From NCBI GenBank assembly GCA_020352595.1, contig CP070682.1, forward strand, positions 1,532,244 through 1,547,608: DNA of 15,365 nt, in the 5' to 3' direction. This DNA is from a bacterium (GTDB taxonomy: Bacteria; BMS3Abin14). The notes under the pieces were generated by a model. The model saw only the letters and a list, made by a program, of their open reading frames with translations, made no database searches and had not been told where the DNA came from. Of the stretch, positions 8,106 through 14,393 are shown one piece after another. Both the position numbers and the translations under genes were made by a program. Every line of letters begins with the position of its first letter. Position 1 is the first letter of the stretch.

Positions 8106-8140
8106 ATTGCGCTCCGTATTCAGGGCTGGTCTTGCAGAAA

Positions 8141-8160
8141 CTGACTGACTGCTCAGTCAG
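8141..8160. promoter_or_regulatory. TetR operator (8-bp inverted repeat)
   Basis: CTGACTGA (8141-8148), a CTGC spacer, then TCAGTCAG (8153-8160) form a perfect 8-bp inverted repeat with a 4-bp spacer. Tandem TGACTGA/TCAGTCA arms are typical of operators bound by TetR-family pump regulators. It sits directly downstream of the -10 of the tetR promoter, over the expected start point and 36 bp from the tetR ATG, an ideal place for auto-repression. Confidence 0.85.
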
Positions 8161-8162
8161 AA

Positions 8163-8190
8163 AATATACACCCCTCTCCTCATTTGTCAA
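8163..8190 (-). promoter_or_regulatory. Sigma-70-type promoter of the tetR-efflux operon
   Basis: On the minus strand a perfect -35 TTGACA (8185-8190) is followed by a 16-bp spacer and -10 TATATT (8163-8168). Start of transcription is expected near 8155-8157, inside the operator. It reads tetR, the outer-membrane factor, adaptor, permease and perhaps the coiled-coil gene. Confidence 0.8.
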
Positions 8191-8286
8191 GTGTAACCTT
8201 TTTCGCGGAACTCGGTTTCCGGATTCCGCCTGCCCGTCCGCATCTGCCATTCCGGAGAGAGTGGATCCGGACCCGTCCCGAGCACT

Positions 8287-8314
8287 TTGACTTTCATCCG
8301 GTCTCTGATAACGT
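8287..8314 (+). promoter_or_regulatory. Candidate promoter of the aminopropyltransferase gene
   Basis: TTGACT (8287-8292), a 16-bp spacer and TAACGT (8309-8314) with an upstream TG (extended -10, TGA just before the hexamer) lie about 50 bp ahead of the ATG at 8363. The -35 is good and the -10 is weak. No copy of the TetR operator lies here, so control by that regulator is not indicated. Confidence 0.42.
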
Positions 8315-8362
8315 GTTACGGAGCCTGCCGTTTACGTCATCGGCAGGAAGGAGGTGGGTTAA

Positions 8363-9268
8363 ATGGAGCGAGACAACCTCATCCTGGACAACCTGACCAG
8401 GGACAGCGGGTTCTTCCTGCGCTACGTGCGTGAGATCACGAGGTTCCGTTCCAGGTTCCAGGACGTCAAGGTGGTCGAATCGGAGTCCTTCGGGCGCGTC
8501 CTCATCCTTGACGGGAAGATCCAGTCGACCCAGGTGGACGAGTTCATATACCACGAGGCCCTGGTCCACCCTGCCATGTTCAGCCATCCCGAACCGAGGG
8601 CGGTCTACATAGCCGGGGGCGGAGAGGGCGCCACCTTGAGGGAGGTGCTCAAACACGGTACCGTCCAGGAAGCCGTCATGGTTGACCTGGACGAGGAGGT
8701 GGTGGATATCTGCCGCGAGTATCTCCCCACCTGGCACCAGGGTGCCTTTGATGACTCCAGGACGAGGCTCCTGCACGAGGACGCCCGCGCGGTGCTTCAA
8801 AGGGAGGACAGGACCTATGACGTGATCATCTGTGATCTTTCCGAACCTGTGGACGAGGGGCCCTCGTACATGCTCTTCACGCAGGAATTCTACCGACTGT
8901 GCAAAAGGCGTCTGAATCCGGGTGGAGTTCTCGTCACCCAGTCGGGTTGCCCCTCTTTTGTCTACTCAGTGTCCTTTCACTCGGTGACAGCCACCCTCGA
9001 GTCCGTTTTCCGCAACGTGTGCCCCTACCTGGCGTTCATCCCCTCCTTCGCCTCCAACTGGGGGTTCACTCTGGCGGGCGATTCCCCTCTCCTGCCCTCC
9101 ATGGACCAGGCTCAGATCACCGCGAGGATGGAGTCGTTCAGCGACCGGCTCCAGTATCTTGACGCCGGTTTCCTCCCCTCCCTCTTCTCCATCCCCAAGC
9201 ACCTCAGGGATACGAAAAAGGAGGTCGGCCGGGTTATCCACGACGGGGAGCCGCTCACAGTGGTTTAG
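8363..9268 (+). CDS. speE: Polyamine aminopropyltransferase, ACL5/thermospermine-like
   Basis: 301 residues. The enzyme family moves an aminopropyl group from decarboxylated S-adenosylmethionine to a polyamine. Seen: an N-terminal beta domain (to about 60), then a Rossmann fold with GGGEGATLREVLKH (85-98), the acidic strand end VMVDLDEEVVD (106-116), HEDARAVL (138-145), and the catalytic segment CDLSEPVDEGP (157-167) with D158. The Glu in GGGEG, the WHQGAFDD stretch (124-131) and PSFASNWGF (227-235) resemble plant thermospermine synthase ACL5 and the Thermus triamine enzyme more than E. coli SpeE. The product could therefore be spermidine, thermospermine or another polyamine. E161 replaces the usual Asp of the DxxDP motif. 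AAGGAGGTG 7 nt before the ATG at 8363 fixes the start. No speD or polyamine-acceptor gene is adjacent. Family certain, substrate uncertain. Confidence 0.9.
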   Translation: MERDNLILDNLTRDSGFFLRYVREITRFRSRFQDVKVVESESFGRVLILDGKIQSTQVDEFIYHEALVHPAMFSHPEPRAVYIAGGGEGATLREVLKHGTVQEAVMVDLDEEVVDICREYLPTWHQGAFDDSRTRLLHEDARAVLQREDRTYDVIICDLSEPVDEGPSYMLFTQEFYRLCKRRLNPGGVLVTQSGCPSFVYSVSFHSVTATLESVFRNVCPYLAFIPSFASNWGFTLAGDSPLLPSMDQAQITARMESFSDRLQYLDAGFLPSLFSIPKHLRDTKKEVGRVIHDGEPLTVV

Positions 9269-9308
9269 CCCGGGGCCCGGATATATCAGAAAGCACAAAT
9301 AAGACCCC

Positions 9309-9345
9309 GAGGGGACGACCCACCGTTCTGCCGGTGGCGTCCCTC
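9309..9345 (+). terminator. Strong hairpin downstream of speE, no U-tract
   Basis: GAGGGGACG (9309-9317, one bulged G) pairs with CGTCCCTC (9338-9345). After a 2-nt bulge, CCACCG (9320-9325) pairs with CGGTGG (9332-9337) around a TTCTGC loop. It lies 41 bp past the speE stop and 114 bp before the lipoprotein start. No T-run follows, so it may be a Rho-assisted terminator, an mRNA 3' stabiliser or a leader element of the next gene. Confidence 0.45.
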
Positions 9346-9458
9346 ATGTCTGCGCGTCTGCTGTTCGTTCCCTGAACAATTTTAAACCTTCCCCCGTCCG
9401 GGGTGTCCTAATCACACCGGTCCGCTCAACAAATCCTTTGGAAAAGGGGGTAAGACAG

Positions 9459-10445
9459 ATGAAAAAGGCAGTTCTGGTCCAGAAAAACAGATGGGTGCGG
9501 TTCATGCTTCCGGCTGTTTTCGCTCCGGCTGTGATCTTCGTGCTCGGTTGCGGAACCGGCAGTTCAGTGACTGCCACCGGAGGTACGCAGGCCGATGAGG
9601 CGGCAGTGCTCACGGCCCTGGAGAGCGAGGAGTTTTTCACGGACTCCGTCACGGACACCAGCATCGATGAGGAGGCGGCAGCGGCCGCAGGGGCCCAGGT
9701 CAGCTCAAGCCAGCTGTCTCTCCTGTCCCTGCCGGCGGACGGCGGAACGGCTCAACTGCCCCTGTTCTGGTGGCGTGGGCAGATGGAGCGACTGGGACGG
9801 GAGATAGACATCCACATACAGGACGGCAGCGCGTTTGTGACCGTCGTCTGCGATGTGGCGGGCACCTTCTTTATCGCTGACGAGGTGGGCGGCACCATGG
9901 TCCTTTGGGGGAAACCCTTCGAAGACCTCGTCACCAGGCACGCCAGCTTCGAGAAGACGTCCTCGGGATGGGTGCTGAGCGCCGTATCCCCCGTGGAGTT
10001 TGCCCTTGCCGACGCGGATCTGCAGACGGTTTTCATCCGGGGTCTCAGGGCTTATGTGGGCGAGGAGCTCGTATGGGAAACCGTTGACCCGGCCGCTCTC
10101 TTCTCCGTTCCCGAGGGCATCCCGACCTTTTCCCGCGGAGACCAGGTCCGCGTCGAGGCCTCCATCGCCAACGCTTCGGATCCGGGCTGGGAGCCGCCGC
10201 AGTTCGTTTTCCTGCACCATCCGGGCCACCGCACCGACGGAAGGCGATCCCGGGACCTCATGTTCGACGACGGCACCAACGGGGATGTCCTGGCCGGTGA
10301 CGGTGTCTACACACGCGTTTACACCATCGGCCCCTGCGGGGGGCGCCATTTCGCGGCGGTGGACGTCATCGATTCGACCACGTTCATGGTTGCCGATGCG
10401 CCGTACAACAGCACGGCCTGGGGAATGCCGTACATCGTCCGGTGA
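9459..10445 (+). CDS. Lipoprotein of unknown function, choice-of-anchor-like C-domain
   Basis: 328 residues; not recognised as a named protein. The ATG at 9459 is used rather than the TTG at 9438 because a purine run (AAAAGGGGG, 9442-9450) is spaced 8 nt before it. Residues 1-30 are a lipoprotein signal ending in the lipobox V-L-G-C31, so the protein should be lipid-anchored in the envelope. Residues 32-100 are low-complexity, rich in Ala, Ser, Thr and acids, probably a flexible linker. Residues 100-210 form a mixed domain (LPLFWWRGQMERLGREIDIHI onward). Residues 225-328 look like an immunoglobulin-like beta domain containing DDGTNGDVLAGDGVY (270-284), the Asp/Gly-rich loop common in secreted 'choice-of-anchor' and adhesin-like modules, perhaps metal-binding. 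No catalytic motif is visible. It stands alone between hairpins, so it is probably monocistronic. Confidence 0.8.
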   Translation: MKKAVLVQKNRWVRFMLPAVFAPAVIFVLGCGTGSSVTATGGTQADEAAVLTALESEEFFTDSVTDTSIDEEAAAAAGAQVSSSQLSLLSLPADGGTAQLPLFWWRGQMERLGREIDIHIQDGSAFVTVVCDVAGTFFIADEVGGTMVLWGKPFEDLVTRHASFEKTSSGWVLSAVSPVEFALADADLQTVFIRGLRAYVGEELVWETVDPAALFSVPEGIPTFSRGDQVRVEASIANASDPGWEPPQFVFLHHPGHRTDGRRSRDLMFDDGTNGDVLAGDGVYTRVYTIGPCGGRHFAAVDVIDSTTFMVADAPYNSTAWGMPYIVR

Positions 10446-10473
10446 CCCATGGATGGTCATGGAACGATGGGTG

Positions 10474-10509
10474 CAGGGTTTCAAGTCCCGGGTTCAGGGT
10501 TGCAGGGGC
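10474..10509. repeat. Short degenerate CAGGGTT repeats
   Basis: CAGGGTT occurs at 10474-10480 and again at 10495-10501, with a degraded third copy (CAGGGG) at 10503-10508 and TCCCGGG between the first two. The run lies just before the 13-bp hairpin and is outside any gene. It resembles the GGGTTCAGGG-type decay-prone repeats seen between genes in some anaerobes, but it is too short to name. Confidence 0.35.
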
Positions 10510-10539
10510 AGTCCGGCCGGGGAGCACCCCGGCCGGACT
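10510..10539 (+). terminator. Perfect 13-bp hairpin after the lipoprotein gene
   Basis: AGTCCGGCCGGGG (10510-10522), loop AGCA, then CCCCGGCCGGACT (10527-10539) form a perfect 13-bp GC-rich stem 64 bp after the lipoprotein stop. Only TTAT follows before the sequence turns AT-rich, so the U-tract is poor. Position between convergent genes and stem strength favour a terminator for the + strand gene. A perfect symmetric stem could also act from the other strand on readthrough of the paaK operon. Confidence 0.6.
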
Positions 10540-10613
10540 TATGAAACAACATTAAGATAATGATTTAAGTGCCTTGTATTATTGTATTAAAAATTTTGAA
10601 ATCTGCGATAATG

Positions 10614-10643
10614 GCAACCTTTGGGTTGCGGCTCTCCCGAGAG
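10614..10643. other. Tandem small hairpins after paaK
   Basis: GCAACC (10614-10619) pairs with GGTTGC (10624-10629) around TTTG, and CTCT (10632-10635) with AGAG (10640-10643) around CCCG. On the minus strand these come about 35 bp after the paaK stop and are followed, after about 13 bases, by an A/T stretch with TTTTT. They may end the ior-paaK transcript, but the T-run is too far away for a standard terminator. Confidence 0.35.
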
Positions 10644-10677
10644 GCACCTGGCTCTTTCCTGCTCCACCTCGTCTCTT

Positions 10678-11952
10678 TCAGCTCTCATTCCTCCTGTCGA
10701 GCACGCGCACGGCCTTTCCCGGAGCCTTTTCGATGCCACCCAGAGGGACGAGGGCAACCTCGGCTCCGAAACCCAGAAAATCGCGGAGGATCCTCTGGAG
10801 ATTTCTGGAAAGGCCGGCGTCCGCAGGGTCCTGTACCTCGACAGTGACCATCATGTGGTCCGCACCCTGCACCCTGCGTATCTCGATGAGGTAGTCGTTG
10901 CCCACTCCCGGCTCCTTCATGAGGAGGGACTCCACCTGGCGCGGATAGAAGTTCACACCCTTGATCTTGACCATGTCGTCGTTGCGCCCCGTGATCCTCG
11001 CTATCCTCAGGTGTGTCCGGCCGCATGAGCAGCGGTCCCTGGAGACGATGGAGGTGATGTCGCGGGTGCGGAAACGGATGAGGGGGAACCCCTCACGGGA
11101 GAGAGTTGTCACCACCAGTTCGCCGGCCTGCCCATCCGGGAGGACCCGGCCTGTTTCAGGATCGATGATCTCCACGAGGTAGTGGTCCTCCCACACGTGG
11201 ATCCCAGCCCGGGCGGTGCAGTCTATACCCATGCCCACTCCGCCGGTCTCCGTCATGCCGATGATGTCGTAGGTCCTGATCCGCATCTCGGACTCGATGC
11301 GGTCCCTCATCTCGTCGCTCCAGACCTCGGCACCGAAGATCCCCACACGCAGACTGGTGGCCTTCCAGTCGAACCCCTCCCCGCGCGCCACCTCCATGAG
11401 CCTGAGGGGATAGGAGGCTATGGCTGTCAGGCAGGTTGTTCCCAGATCCCGGATGAACTGGAGCTGAAGATGGGTCCTTCCCGCGCCTATGGGGACGATG
11501 AAGGCCCCGAGATTGCTGGCTCCGTAGTGGAAACCGAAGCCGCCGTTGAAAAGGCCGAAGGAGGGCGTTATCTGGACGACGTCACGCCGTCCCACACCGG
11601 CAGCCGCATAACACCTTGCCATGATCTCGGTCCACTGGCGGACGTCGGATTCCGTGTAAGGGTTCAGTATGGGTGTCCCGGTGGTCCCGGAGCTCATCTG
11701 GAAGCGGACGAACTCATGCCTGGGCGCGCAGGCCAGACCGAAGGGGTAGGCTTCCCTGAGATCCTCCTTGGTCATGAAGGGGAGGCTCCTGAGCTCCTCC
11801 AACCCCCCTATGTCCTCGGGACCGATGCCCTCCAGCCGGGCATGATAGAGGGCGTTATGGTCCCTTATGCGTCCGACAGTGGCGCGAAGACCCTACAGCT
11901 GGCAGGCTGCCAGCCGGTCCCTGTCCATGGCCTCTTTTTCGCTCTGGTACAT
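10678..11952 (-). pseudogene. paaK: Phenylacetate-CoA ligase with in-frame amber codon
   Basis: From the ATG at 11952 the frame is 425 codons, close to family size, but codon 20 is TAG (11893-11895). The reading is MYQSEKEAMDRDRLAACQL, stop, GLRATVGRIRDHNALYHARL, which follows the normal PaaK N-terminus; the stop falls where relatives usually carry Glu or a similar residue, so one base change explains it. An intact 374-codon frame opens only at a TTG (11802) and would lack about 50 residues. The rest is well kept: SSGTTGTP (87-94), GMTETGG (232-238), RFRTRD (293-298), GRNDDMVKIKG (322-332) and the C-terminal Lys of PGKAVRV (413). The intact enzyme makes phenylacetyl-CoA (or a related aryl-CoA) from the acid, ATP and CoA. 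AAGGA precedes the ATG, which lies 3 nt after the iorB stop. Either a recent nonsense mutation or a sequence error. Confidence 0.8.
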
Positions 11953-11955
11953 CCC

Positions 11956-12513
11956 TCAATCCTTTCCGGTCCCTGACTGGCCCAGGCGGAAAACCTCCAG
12001 GTTCGTGGTGCGAAACCGTTCAGGGCCCTGGGATACGATGGCTTCCTTGATGGAGGGTGGCGCCAGGGGAAAGTCCCTCAGCAGCGATGCTGCCGCTCCA
12101 ACCAGCGCCAGGTTGGCTCCCCTGGGGTTTCCGACGCTGCGGGCCATGGACTCCGCGTCCACGGGGAAGACGCCCTCCCTGACCCGCAGGAATTCCGGCA
12201 GGCTGCCGGAAGCTCCGTTGAAGACCACCACCCCCCCCGGACCCAGATACGGGTGCCCCGTGGCCGCCTCCGCGGGGTGCAGGACCATGAGGAGATCCGC
12301 CGAACCCCTGGGAAAGAGGGGGCCGAGGGCACTACCGATCCTCACGAAGCAGAGAACTGAGCCTCCCCTCATGGCCATGCCATGGGTTTCCGTGGTACGG
12401 ACCGCGAGCCCCTGGACAAGGGCCGCTTCTCCCAGGATCCTGGAAAGGTAGAGGACCCCCTGCCCTCCCCTACCGGCAATGACGATATCATAGGGTGCGC
12501 CTGCAGGCTTCAT
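11956..12513 (-). CDS. iorB: Indolepyruvate:ferredoxin oxidoreductase, beta subunit
   Basis: 185 residues from the ATG at 12513, chosen because it overlaps the iorA stop by the ATGA arrangement and gives the family's normal N-terminus (YDIVIAGRGGQGV, 8-20); upstream in-frame sequence is iorA shadow. The gamma-type 2-oxoacid oxidoreductase domain shows GRGGQG (14-19) and ETHGMAMRGGSV (42-53), both hallmarks of the subunit. With IorA it oxidatively decarboxylates aryl-pyruvates (indolepyruvate, phenylpyruvate, hydroxyphenylpyruvate) to aryl-acetyl-CoA, passing electrons to ferredoxin. Cytoplasmic. Its stop lies 3 nt before the paaK ATG. Substrate breadth cannot be fixed from sequence, but the neighbouring paaK supports an aryl substrate. 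Confidence 0.93.
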   Translation of the reverse strand: MKPAGAPYDIVIAGRGGQGVLYLSRILGEAALVQGLAVRTTETHGMAMRGGSVLCFVRIGSALGPLFPRGSADLLMVLHPAEAATGHPYLGPGGVVVFNGASGSLPEFLRVREGVFPVDAESMARSVGNPRGANLALVGAAASLLRDFPLAPPSIKEAIVSQGPERFRTTNLEVFRLGQSGTGKD

Positions 12514-14393
12514 CCTTCTCCACCCGATTCGAGGATGGCCCCCCTCGGGCAGACGTGGACGCAGAGTCCGCATCCCGGGCACAGATCCGCCAGGATCCGG
12601 ACCGACCCGTCTTCCGTGGCGATGGCCGGGCACCCCATCTGCTCCACGCACAGGAGGCACGCGTCACACAGTTCCCCATCCACCAGAGGCGCCGGTCCCA
12701 GACGCTCTCCCGTCTCCAGGACACACGGCGAACGGCTGATGACCACCGCCATCTCGCCGGATCTGGCCGCTGCCGCTGCCTCCCGTACCCGGGACAGCAG
12801 CGTGGCGTGGTCGCAGGGGTCCGAAACGGCCAGGTGCCTGACACCGCAGCCTCTGATGACCTCCTCGAGGGGGATCGTCCCTCCCTTCTGCCCGCCGGCG
12901 AGGATGCCCGTCCCGGGGGTCGGCTGACCTCCTGTCATGGCCGTTGTGGCGTTGTCCAGGATCATGAGCACGAAGGCCGCCCCCTGGTGCACGGCATTGA
13001 TCAGGGCCGGGACGCCTGCGTGGTAGAAGGTTGAGTCGCCGATGACCGCCGCCACGTCCTGTTTTTCACCGGGATCCGATGCGAAAGCCCAATAGAAACC
13101 GGCCGCCTGGGAGATGGAGGCGCCCATGCACAGCACCGTGTCCACCGTCCCGAGGTCTATACCCAGCGTGTAACAGCCGATGTCCCCGGTGAATATAGCT
13201 CCGGGCATGGCCTTCTTGAGGGCCCAGAAGGAGGACCTGTGGGGACATCCGGCGCAAAGGACAGGGGCGCTCCCGCCCGACCCCGACGGCGTTTCCCCGG
13301 CGCCCGTGGACGTCCGCACCTCGACGGCTCGGCCCACGGCCACCGCAGTCCCTGGTTGCAGAAAGGAACGCAGGGCCAGAGAGACCGTGTCGGGCGTCAT
13401 CTCCCCCTCCGATGGCAGTGCCCCGTCGAGACGGCCCGACACCCGCAGGAGATGGCGCATCCGCGCCTCCATGAAGGGGCCCGTCTCCTCCAGGACGAGA
13501 AGGTCTCGTCCCTGCAGCAGACGGGCGGCGTGCTCCGGGTTGAAGGGGTTCTGGACGCCCGCCACCAGGAGCGGCACGGCACCATCGGCGTCCATGAGCC
13601 TGAGGATGTCGAAGGCGTAGGCCGCCGGCACACCGGAGGCCAGGACCGCCCTTTGGGACTTCCCGCCGGCACCGGCCAGGAAACGGTAGGTGTCCAGCAC
13701 CCGGCTGTCGGTACCCAGAAGCTTCAGTTTCTCGTTCAGCTCCCTGTGCAGCGTCAGCCGGTGTCCGGGTGTTGCCGCCCAGCGGTTCACCTCCCTCCGG
13801 AAGGAGGGCGCCCCTCCCGCGGTCCGTTCTCCCGGCAGGGGAACAGGGGCCCTGGCGTGGCACACCCTCAAAACGGGCCTCAGAATGACCGGGACGCGGT
13901 ATTTCTCGGAAATGTGATAGGCCAGGTGGACCATCTGCCAGGCTTCTTCCGGAGTCATGGGATCCAGAAGGGGGACGCCAGCGGCGTGGGCCAGCAGGCG
14001 CGTGTCCTGCTCCGTCTGGGAACTGTGGGGGCCCGGATCGTCCGCCACGACGACGATGAGACCCCCCTCGACACCGGTGTAGGCGAGGCTCATGAGGGGG
14101 TCCAGGGCCACGTTGAGCCCCACCTGCTTCATCACAGCGGCGGACCGAAGACCGGCATAGGAAGCCGCGCTCGCCACTTCCAGGGCGATCTTCTCGTTGA
14201 CGGACCACTCCACATGGAGGTCCGGCGCCCGGTAACGGGAAAGGGATTCGAGTACCTCTGTTGAGGGCGTTCCCGGATAGGCCGCGGCCACCCGGCAACC
14301 TGCTTCAAAAAGCCCCTGGGCTATGGCTTCGTTTCCCAGGAGGAGGCGATAACCGCCTCCTCCCGGGTTTGTCCGGAAAGCCTCAGGGCACAA
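12510..14393 (-). CDS. iorA: Indolepyruvate:ferredoxin oxidoreductase, alpha subunit
   Basis: About 627 residues if the TTG at 14393 starts the gene (the frame is open further upstream, but that part is shadow of the binding-protein gene). The pyrimidine-binding TPP domain has LLLGNEAIAQG near residue 17 and the probable catalytic Glu in VNEK (E67). The pyrophosphate-binding part has CAGCPHRSSF (380-389), GDIGCYTLG (403-411) and the TPP/Mg segment GDSTFYHAG (452-460) to DNATTAMTGGQPTPG (480-494). The C-terminus holds two [4Fe-4S] clusters: C576-C579-C582-C588 and C605-C608-C611-C615. It forms the catalytic partner of IorB. No in-frame ATG or GTG lies between the upstream stop and LLLGNEA, so the start is uncertain: TTG 14393 has GGGGG 8 nt upstream and overlaps the upstream gene by 11 nt. 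A hairpin hiding a strong SD lies just inside (see 14335-14367). Confidence 0.93.
   Translation of the reverse strand: MCPEAFRTNPGGGGYRLLLGNEAIAQGLFEAGCRVAAAYPGTPSTEVLESLSRYRAPDLHVEWSVNEKIALEVASAASYAGLRSAAVMKQVGLNVALDPLMSLAYTGVEGGLIVVVADDPGPHSSQTEQDTRLLAHAAGVPLLDPMTPEEAWQMVHLAYHISEKYRVPVILRPVLRVCHARAPVPLPGERTAGGAPSFRREVNRWAATPGHRLTLHRELNEKLKLLGTDSRVLDTYRFLAGAGGKSQRAVLASGVPAAYAFDILRLMDADGAVPLLVAGVQNPFNPEHAARLLQGRDLLVLEETGPFMEARMRHLLRVSGRLDGALPSEGEMTPDTVSLALRSFLQPGTAVAVGRAVEVRTSTGAGETPSGSGGSAPVLCAGCPHRSSFWALKKAMPGAIFTGDIGCYTLGIDLGTVDTVLCMGASISQAAGFYWAFASDPGEKQDVAAVIGDSTFYHAGVPALINAVHQGAAFVLMILDNATTAMTGGQPTPGTGILAGGQKGGTIPLEEVIRGCGVRHLAVSDPCDHATLLSRVREAAAAARSGEMAVVISRSPCVLETGERLGPAPLVDGELCDACLLCVEQMGCPAIATEDGSVRILADLCPGCGLCVHVCPRGAILESGGEG
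14335..14367 (-). promoter_or_regulatory. Hairpin sequestering a Shine-Dalgarno at the iorA start
   Basis: GGAGGAGGCG and CGCCTCCTCC pair perfectly over 10 bp (14339-14348 with 14354-14363, loop of 5), extended past one mismatch by CCC/GGG. On the minus strand the 5' arm contains GGGAGGAGG, a near-perfect Shine-Dalgarno, but no in-frame ATG, GTG or TTG follows it at a usable distance. Either it is an internal structure that slows initiation from TTG 14393, or the start codon has been lost through a base change or an error. Confidence 0.5.

Noticed and set aside
10600..10660. Possible c-di-GMP-I (GEMM) riboswitch start (GATAATGGCAACC)
   Set aside because: The following conserved core (GGACGCAAAGCC-like) is absent and no + strand gene lies downstream; the likeness is limited to a dozen bases.
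11893..11895. Pyrrolysine or general amber recoding as the reason for TAG in paaK
   Set aside because: PaaK is not a known pyrrolysine protein, and TAG ends the adaptor gene normally at 5032-5034; mutation or sequence error is simpler.
12514..12660. 49-codon N-terminal extension of iorB
   Set aside because: It is an out-of-frame reading of the iorA ferredoxin region; the ATGA overlap at 12510-12513 gives the true start.
13066..14298. 410-codon alternative frame inside iorA
   Set aside because: Same-strand shadow; the translation is Gly/Pro/Arg-rich and iorA carries all the recognised motifs.
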